Notes: generated by a model from the letters alone, not told the origin. Shown: positions 41,874 through 51,325, numbered from the stretch's first letter. The stretch is DNA of 64,000 nucleotides from Fictibacillus gelatini DSM 15865 (GCF_000430745.1 NZ_AUMP01000005.1:105800-169799); one strand, 5' to 3'. Numbers and translations: made by a program.

Positions 41874-43429
41874 ATGGAGAAATTCCGTGCCACCCTAAAA
41901 AAATTAAAGAGGTTATTCTTGGCGATAAATTTATCTCAATTAATGAGTTTGTTGCTGTTGCTAGATATGGGGCAAGAGTAACGTTTTCACAGAATTATTG
42001 TAATAGAGTAATCCAATCAAGAAATTTAATCGAAAAATTTTTAACTGAAAACAGAAAGATATACGGGGTAACAACAGGATTTGGAGAAAATGTATCAAAA
42101 ATTATCTCACCTGAACAATCCGAAACATTGCAACGAAATATTGTTCGTTCCCATGCAGTTTCTGTTGGAGAGCCGCTAAAAAAAGAAGTCGTTAGAGCTT
42201 CTCAATTGATGATGCTGCAAAGTTTTGGACAAGGTTATTCCGGAGTGAGCTTGCAAATTTTAGAACTTATTCGCGGACTTTTAAATCATCATGTAACTCC
42301 TTATGTTCCTGGAGAGGGGTCGGTCGCTTATTTGGCCCCCGAGGCGCATATGGCTCTTGTTTTAATCGGTGAAGGAAGGGCATGGCATAAAAATGAACTT
42401 TTGTCAGGGAAAGAAGCGCTTGAAAGAGCCGGTTTACATCCGATTACTTTGGGGTGCAAGGAGGGATTGTCCCTGCTTAACGGAACGTCCACTGTTACTG
42501 CTTTTTCAGTGCTGGCGGTTTATGATGCAATGACATCTGTAAAGGTTGCTGATATAGCTGGAGCTATGTCTCTAGAGGCATTAAAGGGTACGATAAAAGC
42601 TTTTGATCCAAGGATTCATAAGGCGAAAAAACATAAAGAACAGGCAGGAACTGCTCGGAATATCGTAAGGATTCTTGAAGAAAGTGAAATCGCTGAGAAG
42701 CATAAAGACTACCGATTGCAAGATGCCATTAGTCTAAGGGCACTCCCGCAAATGCATGGCGCCGCCAAAAAGGCAATAAAGAACGCGTTAGAGGACATAG
42801 TAAACGAAATGCAATCTTGTGGGGACAATCCAATTGTGTATCCCAAAAATGGTGATGGGGTAGCCTTAATGACGGGAAATTTTGATGGGACGTATGTCGG
42901 CATTCAAGCGGATAGTATGTGCATTGCCATAACAACTTTGGCCAAAGTATCAGAGCGAAGAATCGATCGATTGGTAAACCACCATCATAGTGAGCTTCCT
43001 AGCTTTTTAGTTGCTAATCCTGGATTGAACAATGGCTATATGATACCCCAGTATACAGCCGCTGGTCTTTATGGAGAGATGAAAACATTATCGCATCCCG
43101 CATCCATTGATAATGTGCCAACATGTGCCAATCAAGAAGATGCAGTGAGTTTTGCTTACTTTGCTGCCAAAAAAGCTTATCTTATAACGAAAAAATTGCA
43201 TTATATTTTAGCCATAGAGTTGATGTGTGCAACTCAGGCGCTCGATTTTTTAAAACCACTGCATCCAGGCCAGGTAACGAAGGCGGTTTATGACTTGATC
43301 CGCAGCAAAGTGCCTGTTGTAGAGGAGGATCGTTTTTTCTATCCGGATATAGAAAATATTTATTCTCAAGTATTGCACGGAGAAATTATTGAAAGGGTCG
43401 AAGAAATAATAGGAGAGCTGGAAGTTTAA
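41870..43429 (+). CDS. Histidine ammonia-lyase homologue lacking the MIO motif (candidate betaine-type lyase)
   Basis: This 519-residue protein is homologous over its full length to histidine ammonia-lyase. It has the N-terminal YGVTTGFGENVS with the catalytic Tyr, a C-terminal NQEDAVSF with the conserved Glu, and ERRIDRLVNHHHSELPSFL. The cofactor-forming segment, normally GSVGASGDLAPLAH, reads GSVAYLAPEAH at residues 150-160. The Ala-Ser-Gly that makes the MIO cofactor is therefore absent and three residues are missing. The usual QDPYSLRC segment is changed to QDAISLRA. Ergothionase, which releases trimethylamine from ergothioneine, is known to be a MIO-less member of this fold. I infer a similar elimination from an N-trimethyl histidine. 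It is not a normal HutH. Confidence 0.85.
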   Translation: MNGEIPCHPKKIKEVILGDKFISINEFVAVARYGARVTFSQNYCNRVIQSRNLIEKFLTENRKIYGVTTGFGENVSKIISPEQSETLQRNIVRSHAVSVGEPLKKEVVRASQLMMLQSFGQGYSGVSLQILELIRGLLNHHVTPYVPGEGSVAYLAPEAHMALVLIGEGRAWHKNELLSGKEALERAGLHPITLGCKEGLSLLNGTSTVTAFSVLAVYDAMTSVKVADIAGAMSLEALKGTIKAFDPRIHKAKKHKEQAGTARNIVRILEESEIAEKHKDYRLQDAISLRALPQMHGAAKKAIKNALEDIVNEMQSCGDNPIVYPKNGDGVALMTGNFDGTYVGIQADSMCIAITTLAKVSERRIDRLVNHHHSELPSFLVANPGLNNGYMIPQYTAAGLYGEMKTLSHPASIDNVPTCANQEDAVSFAYFAAKKAYLITKKLHYILAIELMCATQALDFLKPLHPGQVTKAVYDLIRSKVPVVEEDRFFYPDIENIYSQVLHGEIIERVEEIIGELEV

Positions 43430-43444
43430 ATGTTCATTCGTTTG

Positions 43445-43492
43445 AAGAGGGTGTCCTGAAAGCGTGCTTTTTAGGATACCCTCTTTTTTTGT
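43445..43492 (+). terminator. Intrinsic terminator of the lyase operon
   Basis: AGAGGGTGTCCTGAA pairs with TTTAGGATACCCTCT, followed by TTTTTTG. Confidence 0.85.
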
Positions 43493-43620
43493 TAGGAGGG
43501 CGGCTGCTTATAAAGAACCTCCAAACGCGGGTGAATAAAGAACGGAATGAGTCTCATAGATTAGGAATTAGAGAATAATGAATGGGAAATCAATCAACTT
43601 AGAAAAAGGGGAGAAGCCAC

Positions 43621-44670
43621 TTGTCACGAGCGCAGGAGTTTATTGACATCTTGGATCAAATGGAGCTGGCATGGGGCCGGGGGCAGGAAACAGCTATGCT
43701 CATGGTTACAAGTGTTCGCGGATCGGCTTATCGACAGCCAGGGACAAAAATGATGATGGCGATGGATGGATCCATGTTCGGAACGATCAGTGGTGGTTGT
43801 TTGGAAAGTGACCTTTTCGGTTGGGCACAAAAAGTGATTTGTGAGAAAACGCCGATGGTACATGGATACGATTTGAGTGCGAATGAAATCTGGAGCCTGG
43901 GCATTGGATGTAAAGGATCGCTGGAAATATTCATACTTCCACTAGTAAAGGGCGATGTCTTTTGGCGTACAGCCCGGCAAGTCTTGCAATCGGGACAGGT
44001 CGCTTGCCTTGTTATGGAGGTTTCAAAGGGCACACGGGTGTTGATCGGAAAAGATGGAGAGTGCTATGGAGAGACGGAACATTTACCCGAAGCGGTATAC
44101 AAGCGAGCAATGCTTGAGATGAGGGAACAGACGAGGGCGAAGGTAGTGGAAGCAGAAAAACAACGATTTGTCCTTGATGTGCTTCGTCCAAACGAGCGTT
44201 TAATCATTGCGGGTGCCGGTCCAGACGCCCAACCGGTTGCTGAGTTGGCGGCGAAAACTGGATTTTCTGTCACCATTGTGGACCCGCGGGAGTATTGGAA
44301 CAATGAAAGACGATTTCCAGGAGCTAACCACATCGTTAAGGAGCCGGGCAATCTTCTACCTGAATATGTAGCCGGTTCCTGGTGGGTCATCATGAACCAT
44401 CATCAGGAACGGGACCAATCTGCACTCAGGCTTGCGTTGCAAAGCGATCCACGCTACATTGGAGTACTCGGTCCTATGACAAGAACGGAGGAGATGCTAG
44501 GTAGAATTGGCTTTCATCTCACAAGTGGCCCTATCCATTCACCCGTTGGACTTGATCTGGGCGCGGAGACGATGGATGAGGTGGCAATCAGCATCGTTTC
44601 CGAATTGATGGCGTTCAAAAACAATCGCACGGGAGCGCCACTCCATGGCAAGGTAAAAATCCATGGTTAA
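43621..44670 (+). CDS. XdhC-family molybdenum cofactor insertion protein (PucA-like)
   Basis: This 349-residue protein begins at a TTG with AGGGGAG upstream. The N-terminal XdhC/CoxI domain has VTSVRGSAYRQPGTKMMMAMDG and GTISGGCLESDL. The C-terminal Rossmann-like domain has LIIAGAGPDAQPVAEL and YIGVLGPMTRTEEML. Proteins of this family mature molybdenum hydroxylases such as xanthine dehydrogenase. It overlaps the next gene by eight bases. No molybdenum hydroxylase is in the window, so its client is unknown. Confidence 0.88.
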   Translation: MSRAQEFIDILDQMELAWGRGQETAMLMVTSVRGSAYRQPGTKMMMAMDGSMFGTISGGCLESDLFGWAQKVICEKTPMVHGYDLSANEIWSLGIGCKGSLEIFILPLVKGDVFWRTARQVLQSGQVACLVMEVSKGTRVLIGKDGECYGETEHLPEAVYKRAMLEMREQTRAKVVEAEKQRFVLDVLRPNERLIIAGAGPDAQPVAELAAKTGFSVTIVDPREYWNNERRFPGANHIVKEPGNLLPEYVAGSWWVIMNHHQERDQSALRLALQSDPRYIGVLGPMTRTEEMLGRIGFHLTSGPIHSPVGLDLGAETMDEVAISIVSELMAFKNNRTGAPLHGKVKIHG

Positions 44671-45274
44671 AGTAGGTGCAATTATTCTGGCGGCCGGTAT
44701 GTCTACGCGTATGGGATCGCAAAAACTATTCGCTAATCTATGCGGCAAACCTCTTTTTCGTTATGCAGTCGAAACCGTTGTTCAATCAAAATTATCGCCG
44801 ATTGTCCTTATTGGTGGAGAAAATGTTGGTAAGCTGAAGAGGCTTACAAAAGATTTGCCTATGGTACAGGTAATTGCCAACCGTAACTATTCAAGCGGGA
44901 TGGCGTCTTCCTTAAAACGAGGAATTGCCGAAGTGGCTGGAAAGGTGGACGGGGCAGTGATTGTTTTGGCTGATCAGCCGCTCGTTCAAGTAGAAGTAAT
45001 CGAACAATTAATCGCTCACTATAAGGGAGCGCGAAGCAGGGGGATTCAGATCGTAAGGCCCAGTTATAACGGGAAGGCAGGCCATCCTGTTTTGTTTGAT
45101 TCCCAGTTGTTTGCTGAATTTGACCAAATTGATGGGGATGAAGGCGGCCGTTCCATTGTGGCGCGAAAGCACAAAAAGCTGATTACGGTTAATTTTGAAA
45201 ACGGGTATTGGGGAGAAGATGTGGATACCCCGAAGGACCTGGCCAAACTGCAAAACTACGCAAACGAAAACTAG
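44663..45274 (+). CDS. MobA/MocA-like nucleotidyltransferase (PucB-like)
   Basis: This 203-residue protein starts GAIILAAGMSTRMGSQKLF, the NTP-binding signature of MobA-type molybdopterin cytidylyltransferases. VLADQPLVQ and the C-terminal WGEDVDTPKDL fit. It would add a nucleotide to the molybdenum cofactor for the same client enzymes as the XdhC-like protein. The pair matches B. subtilis pucA-pucB, but the catalytic subunits are missing here. It ends in a strong terminator. Confidence 0.88.
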   Translation: MVKVGAIILAAGMSTRMGSQKLFANLCGKPLFRYAVETVVQSKLSPIVLIGGENVGKLKRLTKDLPMVQVIANRNYSSGMASSLKRGIAEVAGKVDGAVIVLADQPLVQVEVIEQLIAHYKGARSRGIQIVRPSYNGKAGHPVLFDSQLFAEFDQIDGDEGGRSIVARKHKKLITVNFENGYWGEDVDTPKDLAKLQNYANEN

Positions 45275-45303
45275 CCAAAACTTCCAATGAGTTTTGGCTA
45301 GTT
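45269..45303 (+). terminator. Intrinsic terminator of the XdhC/MobA-like pair
   Basis: AACTAGCCAAAACT pairs perfectly with AGTTTTGGCTAGTT, followed by TTGCTG. Confidence 0.9.
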
Positions 45304-45326
45304 TTGCTGTAGAAAACGATACGTTC

Positions 45327-45719
45327 CTGGTGCCCCTTCTAGAAAAATAGTTTGGATCTCAGTAATCGAAAGAACACCTCGTTAGATCTGTGAAATGAGG
45401 AAAAACGATCACGAATCGATACATGATTTCGTTCTCGGACAATAAGTGCTCCTATTTAGACAATAAGTCATCCGGTTTAGACAATAACATCTTACTTTTG
45501 GACAATAAGCGAAAAAACTACTCATTTTATTGTCCGACACAGGCCATTGATTGTCCGATGGAAACGATTTATTGTCGGAAATCCACTGTTTATTGTCCAA
45601 ATGCCATGAAAATAGCACCACACTACCACACTAGAGAAGTTTGCTTCTATTTTTTTATTTTTTTACAGGCGAAAATGGATTCTTGAAAATAAGAACTTTC
45701 TTAGCTGAAAGGGCACTAG
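45327..45719. repeat. Phased-array intergenic element 4 (full length, inverted relative to element 3)
   Basis: Forward motifs start at 45437, 45458, 45479 and 45500, and inverted motifs at 45527, 45548, 45569 and 45590, all at 21-bp steps within a half. The termini CTGGTGCCCCTTC and GAAAGGGCACTAG match the other full elements. Spacers and flanks are nearly identical to element 3 read on the opposite strand. It fills most of the 560-base gap before the cyclase gene. Confidence 0.9.
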
Positions 45720-45832
45720 CATTATGCTTATAGGTTCACCCGAAAAAAGTTTATATGTATCGCAAGAATGATCATAGTTTTAGAGGAATATGTATGAAGA
45801 TGAACATTTTTTGAGGAAGGTGTGATTGGCTG

Positions 45833-47722
45833 TTGTGGCAAGAAGTGGAGGCTGAAATCAACCGGATTGCGAATCGGTTTTACGAAGATCAATTGCCAGA
45901 TGGTTCATGGGGCTATCCGTTTGAGACAGGAATTTCTTCGGATTGTTATTTGATCATTTTGCTTCGGATGTTGGAAATCAATGATGAAGAATTAATCCGT
46001 TCATTAGTCAACCGAATAGTAAAAAAACAGGAATCTAATGGCGCGTGGAAGCTTTTTTATGATGAAGGAGATGGGAACGTATCAACGACGGTGGAAGCAT
46101 ATTATGCCCTTCTGTTCTCCGGTTACCGAAAGAGACATGAACCTGAAATGCTGCGGGCGAAACAGTTTATTCTTTCAAAAGGTGGCATTCAAGAGGCGCA
46201 TACATTTACGAAAATCATGCTGGCGATCACAGGGCAATATGAATGGCCGGCTTATTTTTCAATTCCCGTTGAAGTGATGCTTCTGCCACTTTCATTTCCG
46301 GTCAATTTCTATGATTTGTCCGTCTTTGGGAGAGCGAACTTTGCCCCCATTCTTATTCTTGCCGACTATAAGTACAGCATTAAGTCTGAACAATCGCCGG
46401 ATTTGTCTGATTTGTTTATAGGGCAAAATCGGGCCTTTTTTGGGGACTTCGGATTAAATGACGATCAAAATTTGGAATGGCACTCCGTTTTGAATTTAAT
46501 CAAACATGGGATTCAAAGCATCGTTGATCCCGATCAATCGCATGAAGCCGCTTTAAAACGGACCGAAGAGTACATGCTTAAACGAATTGAGCCCGATGGA
46601 ACGTTCGAATGCTTTTTTAGTGCAACGTTTTTAATGATTTTTGCTTTACTTGCCCGGGGATATGCGAAAACAGACCCGATTATCCGCCGTGCTGTTCAAG
46701 GCTTAAAATCGATGATTTGCCAAATTGGTGGCAACCTTCATGCGCAATACACGACGGCAAACGTATGGAATACAACGTTAATTAGCTATGCGCTTCAAGA
46801 AGCGGGCCTTTCTCCTTCAACAAAGGTCATTCAAAAGGCAAATCAATATATTCTTTCCCGGCAGCAGAATAAATATGGGGACTGGGCCGTACACAATCCT
46901 CATGCGAAGCCGGGGGGCTGGGGATTTTCCGACATGAATACGATCAATCCTGATGTCGATGACTCGACCGCCGCATTAAGAGCGATTCGCCGATTAGCGC
47001 CGGAGAATGCCATTTATCGGCGGGCATGGGAGAGGGGAATGGACTGGGTGCTCTCGATGCAAAACAGTGACGGCGGCTGGCCGGCTTTTGAGAGAAATGT
47101 AGATAAAGAGTTTCTTACATTGCTGCCAATTGAAGAAGGACAGGATATATTGATTGATCCATCAACACCCGATTTAACGGGAAGGACGCTGGGCTTTTTA
47201 GGAGATTGCACGTATTTAAATCGGCACTATCCAATGATTAAGCGCGGAATAAAGTGGCTACTCGATTCTCAAAGGGAAGACGGTTCATGGTTCGGCCGCT
47301 GGGGGATTTGTTATTTGTACGGTACGTGGGCGGCTGTCACGGGAATGCGGGCAGTCGGTGTGCCACATGATCACCCATCGATTCAAAAAGCGGTTACATG
47401 GTTAAAGAAAACTCAAAATCCGGATGGTGGATGGGGGGAATCTTGCAGGAGCGATATTGAAAAAAGATATATTCCACTAGGAGTTAGCACGAGGACCCAT
47501 ACGGCGTGGGCACTTGATGCGTTAATTGCCGCCTCAGGGGATACGACGCCTGAAATCGAACGCGGAATCCATTTTTTAGCCGGTGGAGAAGGACAAGAAA
47601 AATGGATCAGGCAGTATCCGAAAGGAAAGGGAATGGCGGGTGCATTTTACATTCACTACCATAGCTACGACTACATCTGGCCGTTGCTTGCGCTTGTTCA
47701 TTATAAAAAGAAATTTTTTTGA
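45833..47722 (+). CDS. sqhC: Squalene-hopene / tetraprenyl-curcumene type cyclase
   Basis: This 629-residue class II triterpene cyclase has the catalytic acid motif DVDDS (Asp374, Asp376, Asp377). Repeated QW motifs are QLPDGSWG, QNSDGGWPAF, QREDGSWFGRWG and QNPDGGWGES. The N-terminus is typical of the Bacillus group. Members of this group can cyclise tetraprenyl-beta-curcumene to sesquarterpenes as well as squalene to hopene. It is a membrane-associated enzyme. The TTG start has GGAAGGTG at ten bases. Confidence 0.92.
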   Translation: MWQEVEAEINRIANRFYEDQLPDGSWGYPFETGISSDCYLIILLRMLEINDEELIRSLVNRIVKKQESNGAWKLFYDEGDGNVSTTVEAYYALLFSGYRKRHEPEMLRAKQFILSKGGIQEAHTFTKIMLAITGQYEWPAYFSIPVEVMLLPLSFPVNFYDLSVFGRANFAPILILADYKYSIKSEQSPDLSDLFIGQNRAFFGDFGLNDDQNLEWHSVLNLIKHGIQSIVDPDQSHEAALKRTEEYMLKRIEPDGTFECFFSATFLMIFALLARGYAKTDPIIRRAVQGLKSMICQIGGNLHAQYTTANVWNTTLISYALQEAGLSPSTKVIQKANQYILSRQQNKYGDWAVHNPHAKPGGWGFSDMNTINPDVDDSTAALRAIRRLAPENAIYRRAWERGMDWVLSMQNSDGGWPAFERNVDKEFLTLLPIEEGQDILIDPSTPDLTGRTLGFLGDCTYLNRHYPMIKRGIKWLLDSQREDGSWFGRWGICYLYGTWAAVTGMRAVGVPHDHPSIQKAVTWLKKTQNPDGGWGESCRSDIEKRYIPLGVSTRTHTAWALDALIAASGDTTPEIERGIHFLAGGEGQEKWIRQYPKGKGMAGAFYIHYHSYDYIWPLLALVHYKKKFF

Positions 47723-47750
47723 AAAGGTGGATTAGCTAATCTGCCTTTTT
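47722..47750 (+). terminator. Intrinsic terminator of the cyclase gene
   Basis: AAGGTGGATTA pairs with TAATCTGCCTT (two weak pairs), followed by TTTTT. Confidence 0.75.
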
Positions 47751-47830
47751 TCATTTTCCAACATTTTTCTGCAAATTCCGAAAGAATGTAATTGATTTTT
47801 AGTTTTTCGAATATTATCATTGAATTAACA

Positions 47831-47866
47831 ATTCGGAATTAGTGTTCCGAATTTCGGAACACTAAT
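47831..47866 (+). promoter_or_regulatory. Large palindromic operator of the pyroglutamate locus
   Basis: ATTAGTGTTCCGAA (47838-47851) and TTCGGAACACTAAT (47853-47866) are perfect reverse complements around one T, a 29-bp palindrome. An extra half-site ATTCGGAATT lies at 47831-47840. It lies 18 bases before the first gene and is the best candidate site for the IclR regulator in this cluster. Confidence 0.8.
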
Positions 47867-47884
47867 AAAGGAAGGAAGATCTAG

Positions 47885-50800
47885 ATGGATTTTCGACAGC
47901 TATGGAGCACAAATGGACTATTTTTTGCAATTGAAGGACAAGCCGCGCCAAACGGGCTTCAGTCCCGCATCACTGTTCCTTCCAGGCGAACATGCTTTGA
48001 GACGGCGGCGATGGTAGAGATTGCCGGAAGAATCGGCCTTCATTTGGCGGAACTTACTCTTCCGATATTCGACCATCTTTTCATTTTTGATCGATTAGAT
48101 CAGAAGCCTTTGGAGAAAAAAGGGGCAAACCCTAACGTGTATATCGTTGTCGGCCATGATCAAGAGTGGCTTGCTCAAGTTTTACAAGAGAGGTCGCACC
48201 CGCTTCTTCGCCAACTGGATGAAATAGATCAAGAGCAAGGAATTCTTTATGTAAGCAAGTCAGAGGATGACACGATCGTCGTTGTAACAGGAACCTCCGG
48301 CGAGATGACATTAAAAGCGGCACGGGCACTTGTTACGGACAGTTTTCTCGACTGCAAAATGGAACGTTCCTTTATTTTTTTCCCGGAGGAAGCGGAGTGT
48401 CCGCCTCCAATGAAGAATGAACCGAGCAACAGTGCCCGCGGTTATTCATTGCATCATCTTTTTACAACGGAGGGGCTTTATGAAACAAACGACAAAGAAC
48501 TTTACCCGACCTTAAATGCCGCTCTTCATGTAAACGATTCCAATTTACAGACAACCACTGCTGCTGTTGAACTTGCCGCACGGCTTGCTTTATCGGCAGG
48601 CTATGTTTGTTTTCCGATGACAATATGCCCGAAAGAAACGAACGGATCTGACCGATTTTTAATTTCATTCGATATCCATTCGGATCATGATGAAACGAAA
48701 TATGAACTAATTTGCGATCCATCGCCATCACTTGTCATCCGTTCCGGTTCAAATCATCTGATTGAAACGGTTAGAGAGTTGATTAGAGAATGGTTTTCTC
48801 CTCTTGATATCATATTGGAAGACACGTGGCGGCATCGATTTTCTGCTCTGCAAAGCCCAAGTCCCGATGTTCGTGCGAGAGCCGAGCTAGGGATGCAGGC
48901 ATTTGCCGAAATAACACAGCGCAAAATTCAGCGAGTTGTCATCCCTGAGCATCTTGCCAATCCTTCTGAGTTATGGAATCGCTGGCTGCCGAAAGGACGA
49001 TTCGGTTATTCGATGATTGAAGAAAAACCGATCTGGACCGCACAGTGGGAAGATAAAGGGGAATTAGCGGAGATCGAGACGTTTATCGATGAGGCGCTGG
49101 GCAATCTTGAAATGGATGCGGAACAAGAGATGGAGACAACGATTGAAGTGACGACAACGATAAGCCCTTCCACGTTTGAAAAGTGGGCTGAACCGTTCAA
49201 AGCTGCCATTCTCGATCAATATGGAATTCAGGCAACATTCATCCGGAGAGATGCGAACAAGTCCGGCCTCGATTGGGCAATGCATGAAGTGCTGCCGGAG
49301 CTAAAGCAGAAAGAAGGGATTGGCACTGTAAATGTTAAAGCGCGTGCCTTTAAACCGGCACAAAAGCATCTTGATCTTGTCCATCGGTTTTTGCAAGAGC
49401 TGTATCCGATTGATGCGATATTGGCTTCCGAACTTCAATTGCCAATTGACCGAATCTGCCTTCAACTAGATGACGAATCCGCTCCGATGTTTTCCATTGC
49501 CATAAAAGATGAGGAAGGGAAAGAATTAGGTTCCTGGAGCTGGGAAGGATGGGTGCGAAGCCTTCCGTATATGCCGAATCAACCAGAGCGAGGGAATGTA
49601 ATGATCCCGTTTGCGGGCTGCCGCATATATAAAAAGGGCGAAAATAATGAGATCGCCAGCAAATCATTCAAAACAAACCCTTATCGATTTTGGTTCTGGT
49701 ATCAGCATGATGTCTTGCCGGAAGTTATTGCCCGTCTAGGGGCAAATGAAGGGGTTCCGAAGTTTTCACGGCTTGAATGCCATGTCGGAATGGATGCGGC
49801 CGATGAAAAACTGCCGCATTTGGAGGAAGTCAGTTCAGTATTGGAAGCGCTCCATGAAGACATTTATTTTTACACGCTTCACGCTTTTCATGAACATGGG
49901 AAACGTGTAGGGGATTCTGCGTGGGACGCCCCCGGCGGCATTTTGCCATTTATGCATGAAGAACCGGGAGGAACACCGAACGCAAGCGTGGCGTTGTATG
50001 CCATGCCAGCCGACCATCACGTAGCGGTTATAGATGAAAACGGTAAAGAAAAATGGTTGCGCCCCCTTTCGCCTTCGATTCAAAAAGCAAGAATCATCGG
50101 ATTGACGAAAAAACGCGGCCGCATTGAATTCGAATTTGATGGCTTTATGGAACCATACGAAGAACAATGTGCGGAGTGGTTAAAAGATGCGGCTGTTTCA
50201 ACGGAGGGAGGAGCGATTACTTGCGATAGAGGAGAGGAAAAATCAGCCCTCGACGATGTTTTTGTCAATGAAGACGTTGAGCGGTGGCTTGCAGCACGAA
50301 AAGAGGCTATTCCCGGACAGGTGGCGCCGATTGATTTTTCTTTTAACGGCCGATGGATTTGGCTTGTTGAGCTCTATTCGCAAGGAAGAAATAGAAATGC
50401 CATCTCTTCTTTTATGAAACATAGCCTGTATAAACCGACATTTTTTATTAACGAAAGGCATCACGCCAATGAAGTTTCAAGCACGAACGCGGCTATTCAA
50501 TTAATTGATCAAGTGGCTGGCAACGACGGCATTTTAAATCGGCTCAACCTCGTGATCGTTCCGCTTGAAAATGTCGATGGAGCCGCCTTACATGCGGAAA
50601 TGGCGAACGAACACCCTTGTTGGAAACTTCATGCGGCAAGGTACAATGCGTGCGGCTTAGAGTTTGCGAAGTACCGCTTCCAGGTCGATAGCCCGTTTGG
50701 TGAAGCGAGGGTCTATGAGAAAGTGTGGGAGCGCGCAAGACCCGACGTGGTGCTCGACGATCACGGCGTTCCATCGCACGAATGGATCCAGCCTTTCAGT

Positions 50801-51325
50801 GGATACAATAGCCCGCCGAGGTTTCCGGTTTCCTATTGGATTCCAAGCGCTCGCATGTACACGATATGGCGCGAGCTCGAGGGCGCCTCGGCCCGACATC
50901 ACGATGCTTATCATTCTCTTCGCTCCTTCCTTACAAAAAGGCTGGATGAAGATGATGAGGTCGCTAAAGGCAATGCACAGTGGTTAAGCACGTATAGACG
51001 ATGGGGAAATCATTTTGATGAACAACATTTTCCCGTTGAATTATCAAACGGCAGCATTGCCTATACACGAAGAAGCCCGGTCAATAAACATTCTCATGAT
51101 TTGATTGAACGCTTTGGCGAATGGGTGACGGCCGATTTAATGACGGAAGTGAACGATGAAACTGTTTATGGCAAGGAATTGAATGCATGCAGGCATGCTC
51201 ACCATGTCGTCCATCAGGCGATTATTGATTGGGTAAAGGAAAGGGACGTACGGATTCAAGTCCGGTGTGATCAATTAAAAAACAAAGCGGTGCGGATTGG
51301 TCTTGAGCGGATTCGCCCTTTGTAA
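47885..51325 (+). CDS. Large M14-type metallocarboxypeptidase-related protein
   Basis: This 1146-residue protein has no signal peptide. The last third carries an M14 zinc peptidase domain with HHANEVSS (His860, Glu863), then VDGAALH and DDHGVPSHEWIQPFSG. The N-terminal part has two similar halves: LWSTNGLFFAIEG and LFTTEGLYETN are each followed by a TAAVELAARLAL-type helix. This looks like a duplicated domain. It is the first gene in a unit with the DUF969/DUF979 transporter, IclR, pcp and pxpBCA. I infer that it may release terminal residues from imported peptides. GGAAGGAAG precedes the ATG. Confidence 0.78.
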   Translation: MDFRQLWSTNGLFFAIEGQAAPNGLQSRITVPSRRTCFETAAMVEIAGRIGLHLAELTLPIFDHLFIFDRLDQKPLEKKGANPNVYIVVGHDQEWLAQVLQERSHPLLRQLDEIDQEQGILYVSKSEDDTIVVVTGTSGEMTLKAARALVTDSFLDCKMERSFIFFPEEAECPPPMKNEPSNSARGYSLHHLFTTEGLYETNDKELYPTLNAALHVNDSNLQTTTAAVELAARLALSAGYVCFPMTICPKETNGSDRFLISFDIHSDHDETKYELICDPSPSLVIRSGSNHLIETVRELIREWFSPLDIILEDTWRHRFSALQSPSPDVRARAELGMQAFAEITQRKIQRVVIPEHLANPSELWNRWLPKGRFGYSMIEEKPIWTAQWEDKGELAEIETFIDEALGNLEMDAEQEMETTIEVTTTISPSTFEKWAEPFKAAILDQYGIQATFIRRDANKSGLDWAMHEVLPELKQKEGIGTVNVKARAFKPAQKHLDLVHRFLQELYPIDAILASELQLPIDRICLQLDDESAPMFSIAIKDEEGKELGSWSWEGWVRSLPYMPNQPERGNVMIPFAGCRIYKKGENNEIASKSFKTNPYRFWFWYQHDVLPEVIARLGANEGVPKFSRLECHVGMDAADEKLPHLEEVSSVLEALHEDIYFYTLHAFHEHGKRVGDSAWDAPGGILPFMHEEPGGTPNASVALYAMPADHHVAVIDENGKEKWLRPLSPSIQKARIIGLTKKRGRIEFEFDGFMEPYEEQCAEWLKDAAVSTEGGAITCDRGEEKSALDDVFVNEDVERWLAARKEAIPGQVAPIDFSFNGRWIWLVELYSQGRNRNAISSFMKHSLYKPTFFINERHHANEVSSTNAAIQLIDQVAGNDGILNRLNLVIVPLENVDGAALHAEMANEHPCWKLHAARYNACGLEFAKYRFQVDSPFGEARVYEKVWERARPDVVLDDHGVPSHEWIQPFSGYNSPPRFPVSYWIPSARMYTIWRELEGASARHHDAYHSLRSFLTKRLDEDDEVAKGNAQWLSTYRRWGNHFDEQHFPVELSNGSIAYTRRSPVNKHSHDLIERFGEWVTADLMTEVNDETVYGKELNACRHAHHVVHQAIIDWVKERDVRIQVRCDQLKNKAVRIGLERIRPL

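Noticed and set aside
41870..43429. Calling this gene a normal hutH
   Set aside because: The MIO-forming Ala-Ser-Gly is absent, so ordinary histidine ammonia-lyase activity is not expected.
45409..45686. Short open reading frames with repeated Asp-Asn-Lys over the arrays (also near 25897-26100)
   Set aside because: They are translations of GGACAATAA repeats at a multiple of three (21 bp). They lack ribosome binding sites and occur in several frames and on both strands.
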